This document shows positions 10,478 through 21,778 of a stretch of 64,000 nucleotides of DNA, in pieces. Numbering within the stretch: position 1 is the stretch's first letter; every line of letters begins with the position of its first letter. Origin of the DNA: Riptortus pedestris (lineage: Eukaryota > Arthropoda > Insecta > Hemiptera > Alydidae); assembly GCA_019009955.1 (NCBI GenBank), contig CM032233.1, positions 98,541,001-98,605,000 of the forward strand, given 5' to 3'. The position numbers and the translations under genes are program-made. Below the pieces are notes generated by a model, which worked only from the letters and a program-made list of their open reading frames with translations, searched no databases and was not told the origin of the DNA.

Positions 10478-10575
10478 TGTCAAACGGTGGAGAGGGATTG
10501 ATTAGGAACTCATTTTCATTTATTCTTAAAAACTAAAATTTCTATTCTTCAAGGGGCCTTCAGTTACCTGGACCT
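10478..10575 (+). mobile_element. Helitron 3'-body fragment
   Basis: 'gtgtcaaacggtggagagg', 'attgattaggaactcatttt' and 'attcttaaaaactaaaattt' match the 3' body of the Helitrons at 4005-6705 and 6753-8150. The hairpin and CTAG end are absent. Confidence 0.7.
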
Positions 10576-10653
10576 ATGAATGTAGACATGTTGAAATATC
10601 ATAAAAAGAAAGTAATACATCTAGGAGAAAAAGGAAAGAGAACACACACACTC

Positions 10654-10654
<1 letters not shown>

Positions 10655-10696
<42 letters not shown>
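10655..10696. repeat. (TA)n microsatellite
   Basis: A near-perfect TA run immediately left of a foldback element. Confidence 0.95.
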
Positions 10697-10699
<3 letters not shown>

Positions 10700-10942
10700 T
10701 GTTGTTGTTTTTTGGTCGATGTTGGTGAAAAATCTTATGTTGGTGAAAAAAGTATATGCCAAAATTACGAGAATATTTATTTTCTCTTCTTCAGGGCAAG
10801 ACTAAAGATACTTAGACTATTGTATATAACTGAATATATATAATGATATCTCGAAATATTGGCATAAACTAAGATTTTTCACCAACATTGACCAAAACTC
10901 CAAAACATAACAACACCATATATAAATATAACCTGGTCGAAA
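10694..10942. mobile_element. Foldback MITE, copy 1
   Basis: The left arm begins tatggtgttgttg and runs through 'atgttggtgaaaaa'. The right arm carries 'tctcgaaatattggcataaa', 'tttttcaccaacattgacc' and ends 'caacaccata'. The arms are about 70-75 bp and inverted, with a loop of about 70-80 bp. The same element is at 38058-38355. Both copies are embedded in (TA)n, which fits a TA target but hides the exact ends, and both are followed by 'ataaatataacctggtcgaa'. Confidence 0.75.
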
Positions 10943-10946
10943 TATA

Positions 10947-10994
<48 letters not shown>

Positions 10995-10999
10995 TATAA

Positions 11000-11097
<98 letters not shown>

Positions 11098-11100
11098 CAC
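10943..11100. repeat. Long (TA)n tract
   Basis: About 155 bp of TA repeat with rare TG, AG or AA interruptions. The Tyr/Ile-repeat ORFs on both strands are artefacts. Confidence 0.95.
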
Positions 11101-11103
11101 ACA

Positions 11104-11517
11104 CCAGAATTCCAGAATGCTACAACAAAATCACACTTAAAAACAGAATTACTAACTGACTCAAATAATAAATAGCAACAGAAATGGTATATGCCTCCGA
11201 AAGGACAACATCTAAAATTACTTATTCCAGACATTAAAGAGTATTTAGAATAAAAATAAACATCAACAGATTATTACTTGACACAATTATTAACAGGACA
11301 CGGAATGACAAACCTTTACTTTACTCGTTTTGGCCTACAGAGTTACAGACACTTGCTCTATGACTGCAAACTACTAACGGAGCAAATAAACGAATTTAAA
11401 CCGGAGGTAAAACGCCGAAAAAATAATTGGCCTGTTGAGAAAAAACTTTTATTTTATAAATTCAATAAACAATTAATAAAATATGCTGAAGAAATGTATA
11501 AACTCAAATACAGTTAA
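11104..11517 (+). pseudogene. Non-LTR retrotransposon Pol C-terminus (post-RNase H region)
   Basis: One frame runs from 11104 to the stop at 11515-11517 with three internal stops. It reads '[14 protein letters not shown]', 'PDIKEYLE', then 'QLLTGHGMTNLYFTRF', then 'HLLYDCKLLTEQ' and 'NNWPVEKK'. The TGHG....YL.RF and DHL.Y.C.LL..Q signature marks the C-terminus of R1/I-like non-LTR polyproteins that follows RNase H. The Cys-containing segment normally between RF and HLLYDC is shortened, so part is deleted. The downstream 3' UTR is AT-rich to about 11730. It is a dead fragment, probably bounded on the left by microsatellite expansion. The clade is uncertain. Confidence 0.75.
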
Positions 11518-11730
11518 TTTAATCCACCATTGAAGCCTAAATTTGTTTTTCTTTTTTTTTCTGTTGTAAATAATTTTATTTTATAATTATTTTATTTTAT
11601 TCATTTTTTAAAAAAATATTATTATGTATCAAGTACACGTTATGTACAAATGGATGAACGGGATGTGAGGCAAATAAACTCCCTTCTTGTAGGGTTCCAT
11701 CAGGGAGGAAATAAATTATATATAATAGCA

Positions 11731-12429
11731 AATAAACCAAAAGAAAAACTGAGATAAGTTACGTGCTTAATCACAGTTTTCTTTAACCTGCTACATAAGT
11801 TTTTATAATTTTGATAGATTATTAAATTAGTTAATCGACTGTAAACATATATATATTAGGAATATCGACTAGACTTTATGGTAACATGTGTTTCAGGTTG
11901 TGTCTTCTTATTAGCATAAATTAAGCCGGTCTAGAGAAAGGATTTCTAGGTCTAGGCCATGGGCTGACTCCGTTTTTAGAAGCAAGGATAATGCACTCCT
12001 GATGAGGGGTTGAAGACAAGAACGTGACTCATGAAGAGTGATAATAAAATGAATGAAGGAGAAATGGTGCTTTTGTAATTTCTGACCCAGTGCCGACAAC
12101 CGATACTATTCAAAGAGAGAGTTTATTTGCTATGTACCCCACTCAGCGTCGTACATTATATATTAATTTAGTTATATCAATTTAATAAATAAAAAGAAAT
12201 AAGACTAAGAGATAAATGCGTCTTCAAATAATATAAGGTAAAAATTGTTCAACTTAATTTTTCAATATTTTAGTAGAAGTAGTACTTTCAACGGGACTGA
12301 CTGATCATGTACCATATCATGCGCTTTTGTTAGAATTGTTTGGCTGCTAACAGCGTACAGTTATAAATGGTGTATTGACAACCCTGTTCGAAAGTGAAAC
12401 TACATAGGCTCGATAAGCTGTCTGTCGGT
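11731..12429. other. Unassigned spacer
   Basis: No recognised coding or repeat content. The minus-strand ORF at 11911-12099 has no motif. It is slightly less AT-rich at 11900-12110 but shows no splice or start signals I trust. Confidence 0.45.
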
Positions 12430-12566
12430 TTGAAATATATATATACATTTGAAACATCTTCATTTTCGCCGTTTCCTAGGTAGGGACGATGGAAATTTGA
12501 CGACATTCTTCAAAAGACGCGTCAGAAAACCCCAATAGCTGATTTCTCTTTGAGGGAAATCTGCTA
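12430..12566 (-). mobile_element. HINE terminal fragment
   Basis: It contains 'cattttcgccgtttcctaggtag', read as the inverse of the HINE head, then 'caatagctgatttctctttg' and 'agggaaatctgcta' at 12566. Only the palindromic terminus and neighbouring head block remain. Confidence 0.75.
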
Positions 12567-15500
12567 ATAAACATTCATTTACGCTATTAACTGTCCATCC
12601 AAATTATGACCAGCGCAAAAGATTATTTAATGAATTGTACCAAATTTTGATACTCTAGTGATGAGTAGCCTCGAGACAGTATTCCATTATAGTGGCAATG
12701 ATAATTTTCAAGGTCCCGTTCTAACTTGGTTTTAGTAGAACGAAATTTTAGCAATTCAATCAGTTAATACATTTCAATATCGAATTGACTTTGTACGTTT
12801 ATTAACTGGTCGTAGAATCTTAAATTTGATCAGATTTCACTTAAGGGAAATTAACTACTGAGGCTACTCTCGATTCTATTATAAAAATGTCCAAAGATCG
12901 AATGTAAATAAGGTTCACACGCACATACACACACACACACACACACATATATCATTATCAAACTCGATATTGAAATGTTTCATTTATAAGTAAAGATCAA
13001 GTCCATTTTGGGTGAAATCGGACCGTGAGAACCAGAGATTTGATGGGGAGGGATACAAAATGTCTCCATTATAGGACTCATATACAAAATTAAGAAGCTT
13101 TGCTGACAATTTAATATTATAAAAATGAACATTTTCTTGAAAATTAACAAAGTATTTTTTATTCTTCATTTTCCAGTTCTTTGTTAACCTCTACTCGTAC
13201 TTATCGTACACTAAAAATAAGCCGTTATATCTAGTAACGTCATATTTTAAGCTTAAAATTTTGTTTTCATAGCACTTTTAGTATGTGAGATAGAAGGATC
13301 CATGATCATTTTTGTTCTAGAGATGTCATTCAAAATATTTAATCGTTCCAAGTGACACTAAAGATTGACAGATAGGATTGGGAGTAAAATACAAATAGAA
13401 AGAATAAAATAGAATATCATGTATACTATCTCCCTTATTATGCATCGGATCGAAAAATCCGAACCTATTAGGCAAAATAATGTACTGCAATTATTGTTTT
13501 ATACATTTTCTCCAGCTCGAGTGTTAACCGAGTTATTTATAATTTGTTTATTTTCAGCATCCAGTTAACCTCCATTACAGCCGTGCGATTACCGGAAATA
13601 ATACACACACACACACACACACACATACACCTGTGTGTGTGTCTAGATCTCAAAAGTGCGTTTCTCAAAACGTGAATATTACTAAAAATATGCATGTTAA
13701 ACACGAAAAATATTTTTAAATAAAGAAGTTTTTTTTTTGCACAACTATTAAATCCAATAATATCTTTGACAAGGCAGGAGACATTATCATTCAATCTTCT
13801 AAGCCATTGTCTCTAAAGTCGTCTACATCTCAAGATGAGATAGAACGTAATTACATCAGAGAATTATTGAATAGCATTGTATAATACGGGTAATTTAATT
13901 GTAATATCTCTTATGTAAAGAAAATGATTGGAAACAATATCATGATTGGGACTACCAAGTTCTAATCAAACCCGAAGATTCTTCGATAATGTTTTCAAAA
14001 ACAAAAGTACTCAATTGTGACTGAATCTCGAATGTATAGATCTCGCATCGATCAATTTTCGGCAACGGCAGAGTTATTACTATTATTGATAAGTTTTATT
14101 TTCAAAATGATATATTCTCTTTAGAAGTAATGACTATAATATTTTCAACATTATGTCAACTCTATTTCGTTCCTAGATAATTCAAAGAGAACGCGTCATC
14201 CTAAAACTTACTTCCCAAATTGAGTTCATGTAGGGCCAAACCTGATAATTAAAATAAACCAATTGTTTTCGCGGTTACAATTACTCCTTTAGTTTGTACA
14301 AGAAAGTAAAACTATAATGAATGATTTTGAAATTGCTGCTTCAGTACGCTATACTTACACTGCAATCTCAATGGTTACTGAGGCTCAGAGTAACGCATTT
14401 CCCCTCTTATGAAATAATTCGTTTGTAAATAGTGACAACAGACATTTTGTTTTTACTTTTCTATTGACACGAGTCCAAATGCGACGCTGCAAAAACAGAA
14501 AATGACCTTGGATACAGATGTGTACATTATTCACTCTTAACTCCCAATGAATTGCGTTAAAACCTTTCCAAATAATCAAAACAATCTTCTCCCAATGCCA
14601 TTTCAATTAGGAACTGACAAGCGGGATTGGAAGAGCTTCTGACGCGATCATTCGATTCTAAATCATGCTGATTGCATTATTGCAGTATAAACAATGATCC
14701 ACAGCTACAACCTAGTATTGTCTTTCCAAGGGCGATTTCTTGTATAACTACATGTTGTATCTATCAATTAAATCTGTTTTATTTATAGCAACAGAGCATT
14801 CCAATATCGTGAGTGCATCTTTGATGGTCTGCCTAGCACAATCCAGTTATTAGTGTTTTTACGTTTCATCTATCATAATTTATTTTGCACGTTACTCTAT
14901 AGGAGTGTAATTAATTGGTTCCTAAACGACCTTGTCTAATCCTCGACTTAAACGTGGTAATGATAGTGAATGTCACGTTTATTTATGCCTATTCAGAAAA
15001 AAACTACAAAATCAATTCATCAATCTATGCAAAATTCTATTGTATATACCTTCCAATATATGTTTCATCAGAAGAAATTTGTTTCGTGGTCATTTATTTC
15101 GTAAATGGGGTAGCTATGATTGGTAGCGACTGTGATATGTTGTCGGCCGGTTCCAGGACTTTAATTTATTAAAATTAATTGTAACCGATAATGCGATCGT
15201 GCTCGAGTGTATTTGTACGTGGAGTCTTAGTTTGTTATTAGTACTCTAAAAAAAGACATTTAGAAATATACACAATAATGGTTAATGTTGTGCTTCAGTA
15301 TAAATACGAATTTCATGACATAATATTTCATGATAATATAGAAATTCAATATTAAGAATCATCATTGAGATTTCTTTAATTTTTGTTACGAATGATTTAA
15401 AAAGATGAAAAGCCAGAATAAAGATTTCGAAATTACCAGAAATTATTTGAAAGAAAAGAATTATTTGAAACTGGCCAACTATATTGTTGTGAAGGATGCC

Positions 15501-15570
15501 TATTAGCCTTCAATGGGCCTGCGGAAGATGAGTTGGCTTTCGCATTTGAAGCGTTTATTTTAGCTTCATC
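12567..15570. other. 3-kb region without recognisable genes
   Basis: AT-rich, with (AC)n at 12919-12949 and a (AC)n...(GT)n pair at 13603-13641 that could fold back. Several 60-85-codon ORFs occur (12984-13169, 13537-13794 and 14385-14606 minus; 14915-15172 and 14932-15126 plus). None has a motif, the last two overlap in different frames, and composition is ordinary. I call none a gene. Confidence 0.5.
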
Positions 15571-16004
15571 CTTTAGAATATACGTCACTACTCCCTAAAT
15601 TAAACAGACTCGACAACAAGACCACCTACGTATATTTTTTTCCGCTAGGGACCAAAGTTAATGACACTCCAATAATAGAAAATATAATGCAAATACATAT
15701 CAATCCCAACATAATCTTCATCAAATTACGTATTAACCAACACCTTACAGCTTAACTGTAATTACAATTATTAACTGTAGTGCATATTGTATTTAATTAA
15801 TTGTAACTTTGGAGCTGTAGCGATGTTACTCTATAAATGTATTAATAAAATAAAAATCAGAAGCAAAATTAACCTAAAAAAAGTAAACGACAACACAAAA
15901 ACAAAATTTAAACTAAAACAAAGGATGAAATGCAAAACTGAGACAAAAAGACTTAAAATAAGGCAAAAAAATAATTAAAATACCATAAGTATAACTCAAA
16001 AGGT
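15571..16004 (+). repeat. Dispersed element with short conserved reading frame, copy 1
   Basis: It shares about 430 bp with 17618-18025. Both have 'cctacgtatatttttttccg', a frame containing YVYFFPLGTKVNDTPIIE then MQIHINPNIIFIK and INQ.LT followed by a stop, then 'gtaattacaat' and an A-rich tail of 'aaaataaaaatca..agcaaaattaacc' type. In this copy the frame is open from about 15590 to 15752. It is probably the 3' end of a retroelement or of an unrecognised DNA transposon. Confidence 0.7.
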
Positions 16005-16160
16005 TAAAAGAATCACATATCTGATATGAATACATATAATATGTGTTTTATTTATTTCTATTTAAAATAAAAATAGATAACATATTAATAATGAAGGTAA
16101 ATATTTACATACACCTCTCACACATTTTTCTCTCCTCTCTCAATCTCTCTCGCACTTACA

Positions 16161-16161
<1 letters not shown>

Positions 16162-16211
<50 letters not shown>
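16162..16211. repeat. (CA)n microsatellite
   Basis: About 50 bp of CA, preceded by a CT-rich stretch. The overlapping Thr/His and Val/Cys ORFs are artefacts. Confidence 0.95.
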
Positions 16212-16212
<1 letters not shown>

Positions 16213-16585
16213 GCAACGTAAGCACGGATACGCAGACATTAGGAGGCAATAGAATCAATTTAAAAATGCAAATATAAATTTTTAAATTTTCTGTATTAAA
16301 AAAATCTTGATGTTGAAGTATTTTACATAAGTGTGCAAGGAGTAATTCATCTACGGTCATGGGGTATCAGTATATTATCTACTCTCTTGCAATTTGGGTT
16401 TGTTATTCAAAATTTGGGAAAATACGAAGCTTTGTTTCATATTTATATTAGAAAGTAATGTTCTGTTTAACAAACTTTGATATCAGCCATTATTTCAGTA
16501 ATAGTAGAACTAATGGAAAATTATTCATTAGATGACCTGAAATTTAATACAGATATTTAATTTAATATAGCTACTATTTAATGCA

Positions 16586-16971
16586 TTAAAAAAAAGATCT
16601 TCAGGTCCAACTAAGCCTTCTTTATTATTTTAAAGAACAAGAATTTCGTCTTCCTGGGCATTTACAATGCTGAGTTATAAAATTAATCTCCTAAGTCACA
16701 ATAAAACTAAAACACAGCAGGAGAACAAAAACACATTATAATCAGCCTCAACCATGTCTGTTCATAATCAGATCAACATTTTTTTACAAATTACCACATT
16801 GGTTAAGGCTGATTATCATAAGTTTTTTTAATCTCCTACTGTGCGTTAGATTTAGAGAGACTTAGGGGAATATTTTTAAAGCCCAGAGTTGTAAATGCCC
16901 AGGAGCGCGAAACGTTTGCTCTTAAAAATAATTAAGAGGGTTTAGTGAGTCCTGGAGATATTTTTTTATTG
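16586..16971. repeat. Long inverted repeat (foldback element)
   Basis: The left arm at about 16586-16755 and right arm at about 16798-16971 are reverse complements over about 165 bp, with a spacer of about 42 bp. Paired landmarks are 'gatcttcaggtcc' with 'cctggagata', 'cctgggcatttacaa' with 'ttgtaaatgcccagg', 'cagcaggaga' with 'tctcctactg', and 'aatcagcctcaacca' with 'tggttaaggctgatt'. The arms differ at many positions, so it is old. A hairpin MITE is the simplest reading. Confidence 0.8.
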
Positions 16972-17211
16972 CCTTAAATACTTTTATTGGTTTCAGTAAG
17001 GATAAAGTGAAATAGTTACTATTGTTTTAAGACTTCGATCTACTCATTCCCGCTGTCCAAATTTTCGAATTTAAAGCATATTAGTAATGATTTGAAGATA
17101 TTTGAGTAATTATTTCTTCCTTAACCTTCCTCCTTTTCAAAACTCTTACTTACAGAAGGTCTGTGGGGTAAACTTGAAGTTCCTTAATGTCATGTTTCCT
17201 CATTTACACAG

Positions 17212-17313
17212 GCTAATGCCTATCATCATTCAGCTTATACAGGCTACGGAGGTTCACAGTCTACAGTGGTCAAGTCCAGTTTTTATGATACTTTGGTTTT
17301 GCCATTGTTTTAG
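17212..17313 (+). other. Candidate terminal exon, Tyr/Gly/Ser-rich (weak)
   Basis: After a pyrimidine-rich stretch ending 'catttacacag', the frame reads ANAYHHSAYTGYGGSQSTVV, then KSSFYDTLVLPLF and a stop at 17311. The composition (Ala, Tyr, His, Gly, Ser) resembles cuticular or structural proteins, and the AG acceptor context is reasonable. No partner exon, polyadenylation signal or promoter was found. The 75-codon ORF at 17102-17329 in another frame is the less convincing reading. This may be chance. Confidence 0.2.
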
Positions 17314-17617
17314 CCAAGGGCAATTATGATCTTGAGGTCCGTCCTTTCCTTCGTTCGTTTTATTAACCCGAAAGTACAGTTATGGAAGGCAAAAATTATG
17401 ACCGGTCTTGGTTTTCAATTGGTTGTGCATATTCAATAAGCGAAAATATTTATTGGAAGTTTTATACATCGATCTTGAATTAGAAAATGATTAACTTCCG
17501 GCTCAGACTCAAAATATTAATTTTCGGTGTTTGAATACAATATTATAGCCTTGTAGAATGAAGCAGGAGTTTACTTCAAAGTCAAAACAAAAATTTTTTT
17601 GCCCTTGTATCATATAT

Positions 17618-18025
17618 CAATAGAATATTCGCCACTGCTCCCTAAATTTAACATACTCGACAACATGACCTCCTACGTATATTTTTTTCCGCTAGGGACC
17701 AAAGTTAATGACACTCCAATTATAGAACATATGATGCAAATACATATCAATCCCAACATAATTTTCATCAAATCATGCATTAACCAACAACTTACAACTT
17801 AACTGTAATTACAATCATTAATTGTACATATTTTTTTTTATTTAGTTGTAACTTCGGAACTGTAACGATGTTGCTCTATAAATCTATTATTAAAATAAAA
17901 ATCACAAGCAAAATTAACCTAAAAAAATATACAACACAAAAACAGAAATGAAACTAAAACAAAGGATAAAATGCAAGACATAGACAAAATAATAACTAAA
18001 ACACCATAAGTATAACTTGCAAGGT
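17618..18025 (+). repeat. Dispersed element with short conserved reading frame, copy 2
   Basis: Partner of 15571-16004. The frame is open from 17599 to 17802 and ends YVYFFPLGTKVNDTPIIE, MQIHINPNIIFIK, NQQLTT and a stop. Differences between the copies within the frame leave most residues unchanged, which suggests both derive from a once-coding source. The post-stop region is shared down to 'accataagtataact'. Confidence 0.7.
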
Positions 18026-18453
18026 TCAATATTTATTTCGAGTCAGCGAGCGTTGGTTTTTATTTCTAGAGGCATAAATTTTCCAGATCATTTGGTAGCA
18101 TTGACACGAATTGTAGTTATTATTTAGGAATATTATTAATTTGACATTTATGGTTTAAATCATATCAATATATGACGAATAATTTACCGAGGGAATAACG
18201 GTAATATTGAAAATACGAAAAAATAGTAAATTATTATAAAATTATAAATTCGATCGAAATAAAAGGAATAGTCTCATAAACGTAGTTTTTAAAATAAATA
18301 ATTCGGTTTTTTTCCTCTGGGAGGGGGGGTAGAAACATTAAGTAATATTTGTGAAATGATTAATTGTCTTGTTGACCTGAAAATTATCTAATTTTAATTT
18401 TATAAAAATGAAATGAAGGAATAGATAAATATATTTTTAGAATAAATAGGTAC

Positions 18454-19039
18454 TTACATTAAATAGAAGTTACTGCTTGGGAAGCTGCAGACGTACTCAC
18501 TCACAGAGCGGTCCAAGCAGCAAGAGTGGGTAGATAAGGCACTAAAATTATTGAACAATTAGTGTTAGATTCATGTAAAATAAGATCACATTCATTAAAA
18601 AGTCTGAATATATTAATGAAACAATGAGATGAACTAAAAAGAAATTAAAAAAATATAAATACAATTATTTCCCCCCTTGTTTATGGCAGAGATTTTATTG
18701 AAGGTATCAGTGTAAAGATGTTCAAAATAATAACTATCAATCTATTATTAGGAGATTCATTCTTAAAGTTGTATTAATAATGATTATAATCATTTATTGT
18801 TTATAATAATTAAGCATACTCATTATTCTATAACAAAGAAAACTCTTAAACAAATATCTTGAAAAAAGTTATAAAGGAGGGTATAATATATTAATTACAC
18901 AAATAGAGGATGGGAGAACATACCGCAAGTAGGTGGTGATGCTTTGGATGCTAGCTGTGAACTGACTCCCGGAGCCTAGCCTAGGCAATAGGAGTGGGGA
19001 GGGAAATAAAAGCCAGTCCACACTAGAGTTCTTCACTGA
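18454..19039 (-). other. Candidate two-exon gene fragment (weak)
   Basis: On the minus strand an open segment from about 19039 down to 18924 encodes LLLPRLGSGSQFTASIQSIT then TYLR. It meets a donor-like GTATGT at 18923. After an intron of about 380 bp, an acceptor-like 'caataattttag' at 18542 leads to 18541-18454, which in the joined frame reads ALSTHSCCLDRSVSEYVCSF and closes at a TAA. Both segments are GC-richer than their surroundings. No start codon is in frame, and a HINE begins at 19101, just upstream, possibly interrupting the gene. An alternative donor (GTGAGT) lies inside the second segment. Evidence is circumstantial. Confidence 0.2.
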
Positions 19040-19100
19040 TCATTCACATTTTTTATGTTACGACACTTAACCAATACTATTCCTGTTTATTATTATAAAA

Positions 19101-19725
19101 GTCCGTCTCGCAGAAGCAGCGTAAGCTAAGCAGATTTCCCACGTGCGTCACGAATTTGCATAAATCTATGATGAGCATATTCATTTTATTGAGAATTATT
19201 TACAATATCTAGTTCTGTAATTTATAATGAATCAGAATAATTTTTACCTCAATCACTCAAATTTTAGTAGTCCAAAAACTTAAGGCGGGATCAACAGTAC
19301 ATATTTGCATGTATCTCGTATAATAAAGGTCTCTTGAAAACAATATTTGGTATTTAAGCTTCAAATAAAGTGATTTATTATATAACAGAGTATTGTTTAT
19401 GTGACATGAGTAGAAGTGGGGGTTTGCTGAAGGCTGAAAACTGAAAAATGCAAATATCTCGGTTAATATTCAAGATAGAGAATAAATAAACAAGAATAAT
19501 CACAGCACATTTAATTTACACCAAGTTTGATTCTATACAATATTTTGATCCGACGTATAGTAACGGAGATATTTCGAATTTCCATAAATCCCCCTGTAAA
19601 CCCCTCTCATACCACTGGTTCGATTTTAACCATTAACGAACTTGATCTTTCTTTTTACATAAAACGGTTAAATATCGATTTAGGTAACAATCAAACAAAA
19701 ATTGCGACCGGTAGAGCGATGTTTT
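19101..19725 (-). mobile_element. HINE copy lacking its palindromic end
   Basis: It starts GTCCGTCTCGCAG and 'agctaagcagatttcccacg', runs through 'aatatctcggttaatattc', 'ccgacgtatagtaacggag' and 'gaacttgatctttcttttta', and stops after 'attgcgaccggtagagcg', where other copies have (TA)n and the head. The ORF at 19527-19862 is HINE sequence, not a gene. Confidence 0.85.
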
Positions 19726-20199
19726 TTGGAGTAAACATTTTTTGCATTTCATTCAAGAATGCTTTTCCGCTATTTAATATGAAATACTTTTTTTTTCTTA
19801 TTTTTAATAATTTTAGAATCCATTTCTTTCCCCATAGACTTGTTTCTAAGATAATTTTGTAGACAACACCTTTAGTGTCGCAGTATTATTCAATAAAATT
19901 TGCCGTTTCTGAAATAAAGATTTGTGCATTTTACGGCTAAAGGATGCGTCAAATCGAAACATTCACCGATATAAAATGGTTTTAGAATTTAATTTTCTAC
20001 AAGAATACACCATACAAAGTAGGGCATTCCATTGGAAATTCCAAAGTTATGGTCGCTGAAGAAGTACTGGAAAAGGTTAGGTGGTTGAATGTGGACTGAA
20101 AGGATTCTTCAGGGGTCCCAATGGCACACATTATCTCAGCCATGTATTAAAGTAATTGCAGATTTTAAGGGGGGTGGCATGGAAAGTTGGGACACCCTG
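19726..20199. other. Spacer ending in a MITE-like terminus
   Basis: Mostly unrecognised. It ends with 'aaagttgggacaccctgtac' at about 20181-20200. 'GGGACACCCTGTA' next to a TA-type site resembles the termini of Tc1/mariner-like MITEs common in insects, but I found no matching inverted end. Confidence 0.3.
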
Positions 20200-20219
20200 T
20201 ACACACACACACACACACA

Positions 20220-20264
<45 letters not shown>
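20200..20264. repeat. (AC)n(TA)n microsatellite
   Basis: AC repeat followed by about 42 bp of TA. Confidence 0.95.
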
Positions 20265-20267
<3 letters not shown>

Positions 20268-20620
20268 GTTATAAATTATTACAAACAACGTTAGAGGAGT
20301 TAAATAGGTACACCGAAATCAAGTAGACACTTGAGGTTGAATTTAGGAAACTAATCCATCTATGTTTGGACTAATTCCATTGATATAAAGACGAAAAGAA
20401 TATTCCAAATTATCATCAGTCTTGTACGGTGTTTTGATTTATTAACTTTCATCATTGAAAAGAACTGTTGACATTTATGAGTATTGCCAAACGCACAAAT
20501 CTCTCCTCATCTTCCTAATTTGGGGTAAATAGTGTAATATGTTTGTTTAATTGGGTTTTCAAAATGTCTCGAGGGCCGGAGCAAACCTTACCGCGGGCCA
20601 GTGGTTGCCCACATATGCTG
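20265..20620 (-). mobile_element. Truncated hAT-derived element
   Basis: The reverse complement begins CAGCATATGTGGGCAACC (end at 20620), then 'attttgaaaacccaattaaac', then sequence homologous to the hAT transposase C-terminus at 56386-56565 (MMKVNKSKHRTR recognisable, then a frameshift from a short deletion). The far end is lost into (TA)n at about 20265. It is the same family as the intact-bordered copy at 56286-56813. Confidence 0.8.
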
Positions 20621-21230
20621 TAGATCTGGGCATGCCCGAACCAAAAGGAGATTGTCTTGTGTGCATTTTCGAACTTCGTTTTTAAGTTTAGCCAGAGACC
20701 CTTAATTTCTGCTGGTTAGATACTGGAAAGTACCAACTATGTTGGTCAATATGACTAAAGGAATCAGAAGAGTTACTAAAATACCTCTAAGCATTCTAGA
20801 TGTGAAACACTCTACGTTCCGAGATTGAAATACTTTTAACTAGGAAAAAGAAATGTTGTTTCCAGTGTCATTCTCATAATATCGCGTAATTGTGTACTAT
20901 TTCCTTCGGTTACTAAAAAACTGATAACATTTTGGATAAAGTAAATTATAAACAAAACTTGCTTAAAACGTCATTTCAAGAGATATGCATTTCTGAATAT
21001 TCATTATAAATGTTTTACGCTCTTTATAAGGGGTATCATTTTCGCGTGTGTTTAGTACTGAAGTTTACAGTAGGCAAGATAAGATATCAGAGTTTCCTTA
21101 AGAACTTTTAATTTTTATGGCATTTGTCATCTAAATTATGACCAAATCCATTTGAATATACGCTTTGAATTTTATACGCGCTGAAAATAGTAGTCTATAC
21201 TGCATTATTTGCCAAACGTAATAAAGGAAA
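20621..21230. other. Unassigned spacer
   Basis: AT-rich with no recognised motif. Confidence 0.45.
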
Positions 21231-21778
21231 GTCCGTCACGCAGGAGATGTGAAAAGTAAGCAGATTTCCCACTTGAAGTTTTACAATAGATAAATCTACA
21301 TACTGGTAACACCTAACACCACCGTGAACATTATGTGAATAAATACAAACGGTAATGAGAAATCTTTCAATCAATTTTAATAACCTCCCAACGGAAAGCG
21401 TCTGAAATATAAACAAACAAATCTGCCACCGCTCAGAGCTGAACACACAACCAGAAATGTTCTTCACCGGAAAGAAAAAACAATCACTGAAATATATCTG
21501 AATATAACATATTAATTTTAATGAAAACTATTTGCTATATCTAGTACTGTAATTTATAATGAATCAGAATAATTTTGTCTCAATCACTCAAATTTTAGTA
21601 ACCCAATAACAAAAGAATGGGGTGGGGGGAACAGAACGTATTTGTATATATCTCACAAAGTAAAAGTTCAATGAAAACAATATTTGGTATTTAACCTTGG
21701 AATGAAGTGGTTCATGATATAACAGATTATTATTAATATGAGTAGGAGTGGGGGTTTGCTGAAGGTTAAAAACTGACA
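21231..21778 (-). mobile_element. HINE tail half, long form
   Basis: It begins GTCCGTCACGCAGGAG and continues through 'gtaagcagatttcccac', the 'ccaccgtgaacatta' block and 'gagtaggagtgggggtttg'. It is cut off at 21778 where another HINE terminus abuts. The ORFs at 21195-21467 and 21588-21791 are HINE sequence. Confidence 0.85.

Noticed and set aside
10223..10483. ORFs with Cys-Val or Thr-His runs
   Set aside because: They are translations of (CA)n joined to piggyBac MITE sequence.
10869..11234. 121-codon minus ORF rich in Tyr-Ile
   Set aside because: It is a translation of a (TA)n tract, and the overlapping frames on both strands give the same pattern.
19000..19040. TATA-like 'aataaaag' followed about 28 bp later by 'ttcactg', resembling a core promoter
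   Set aside because: Not a strict TATA box or initiator, no coding exon follows before a HINE starts at 19101, and AT-rich DNA yields such pairs by chance.
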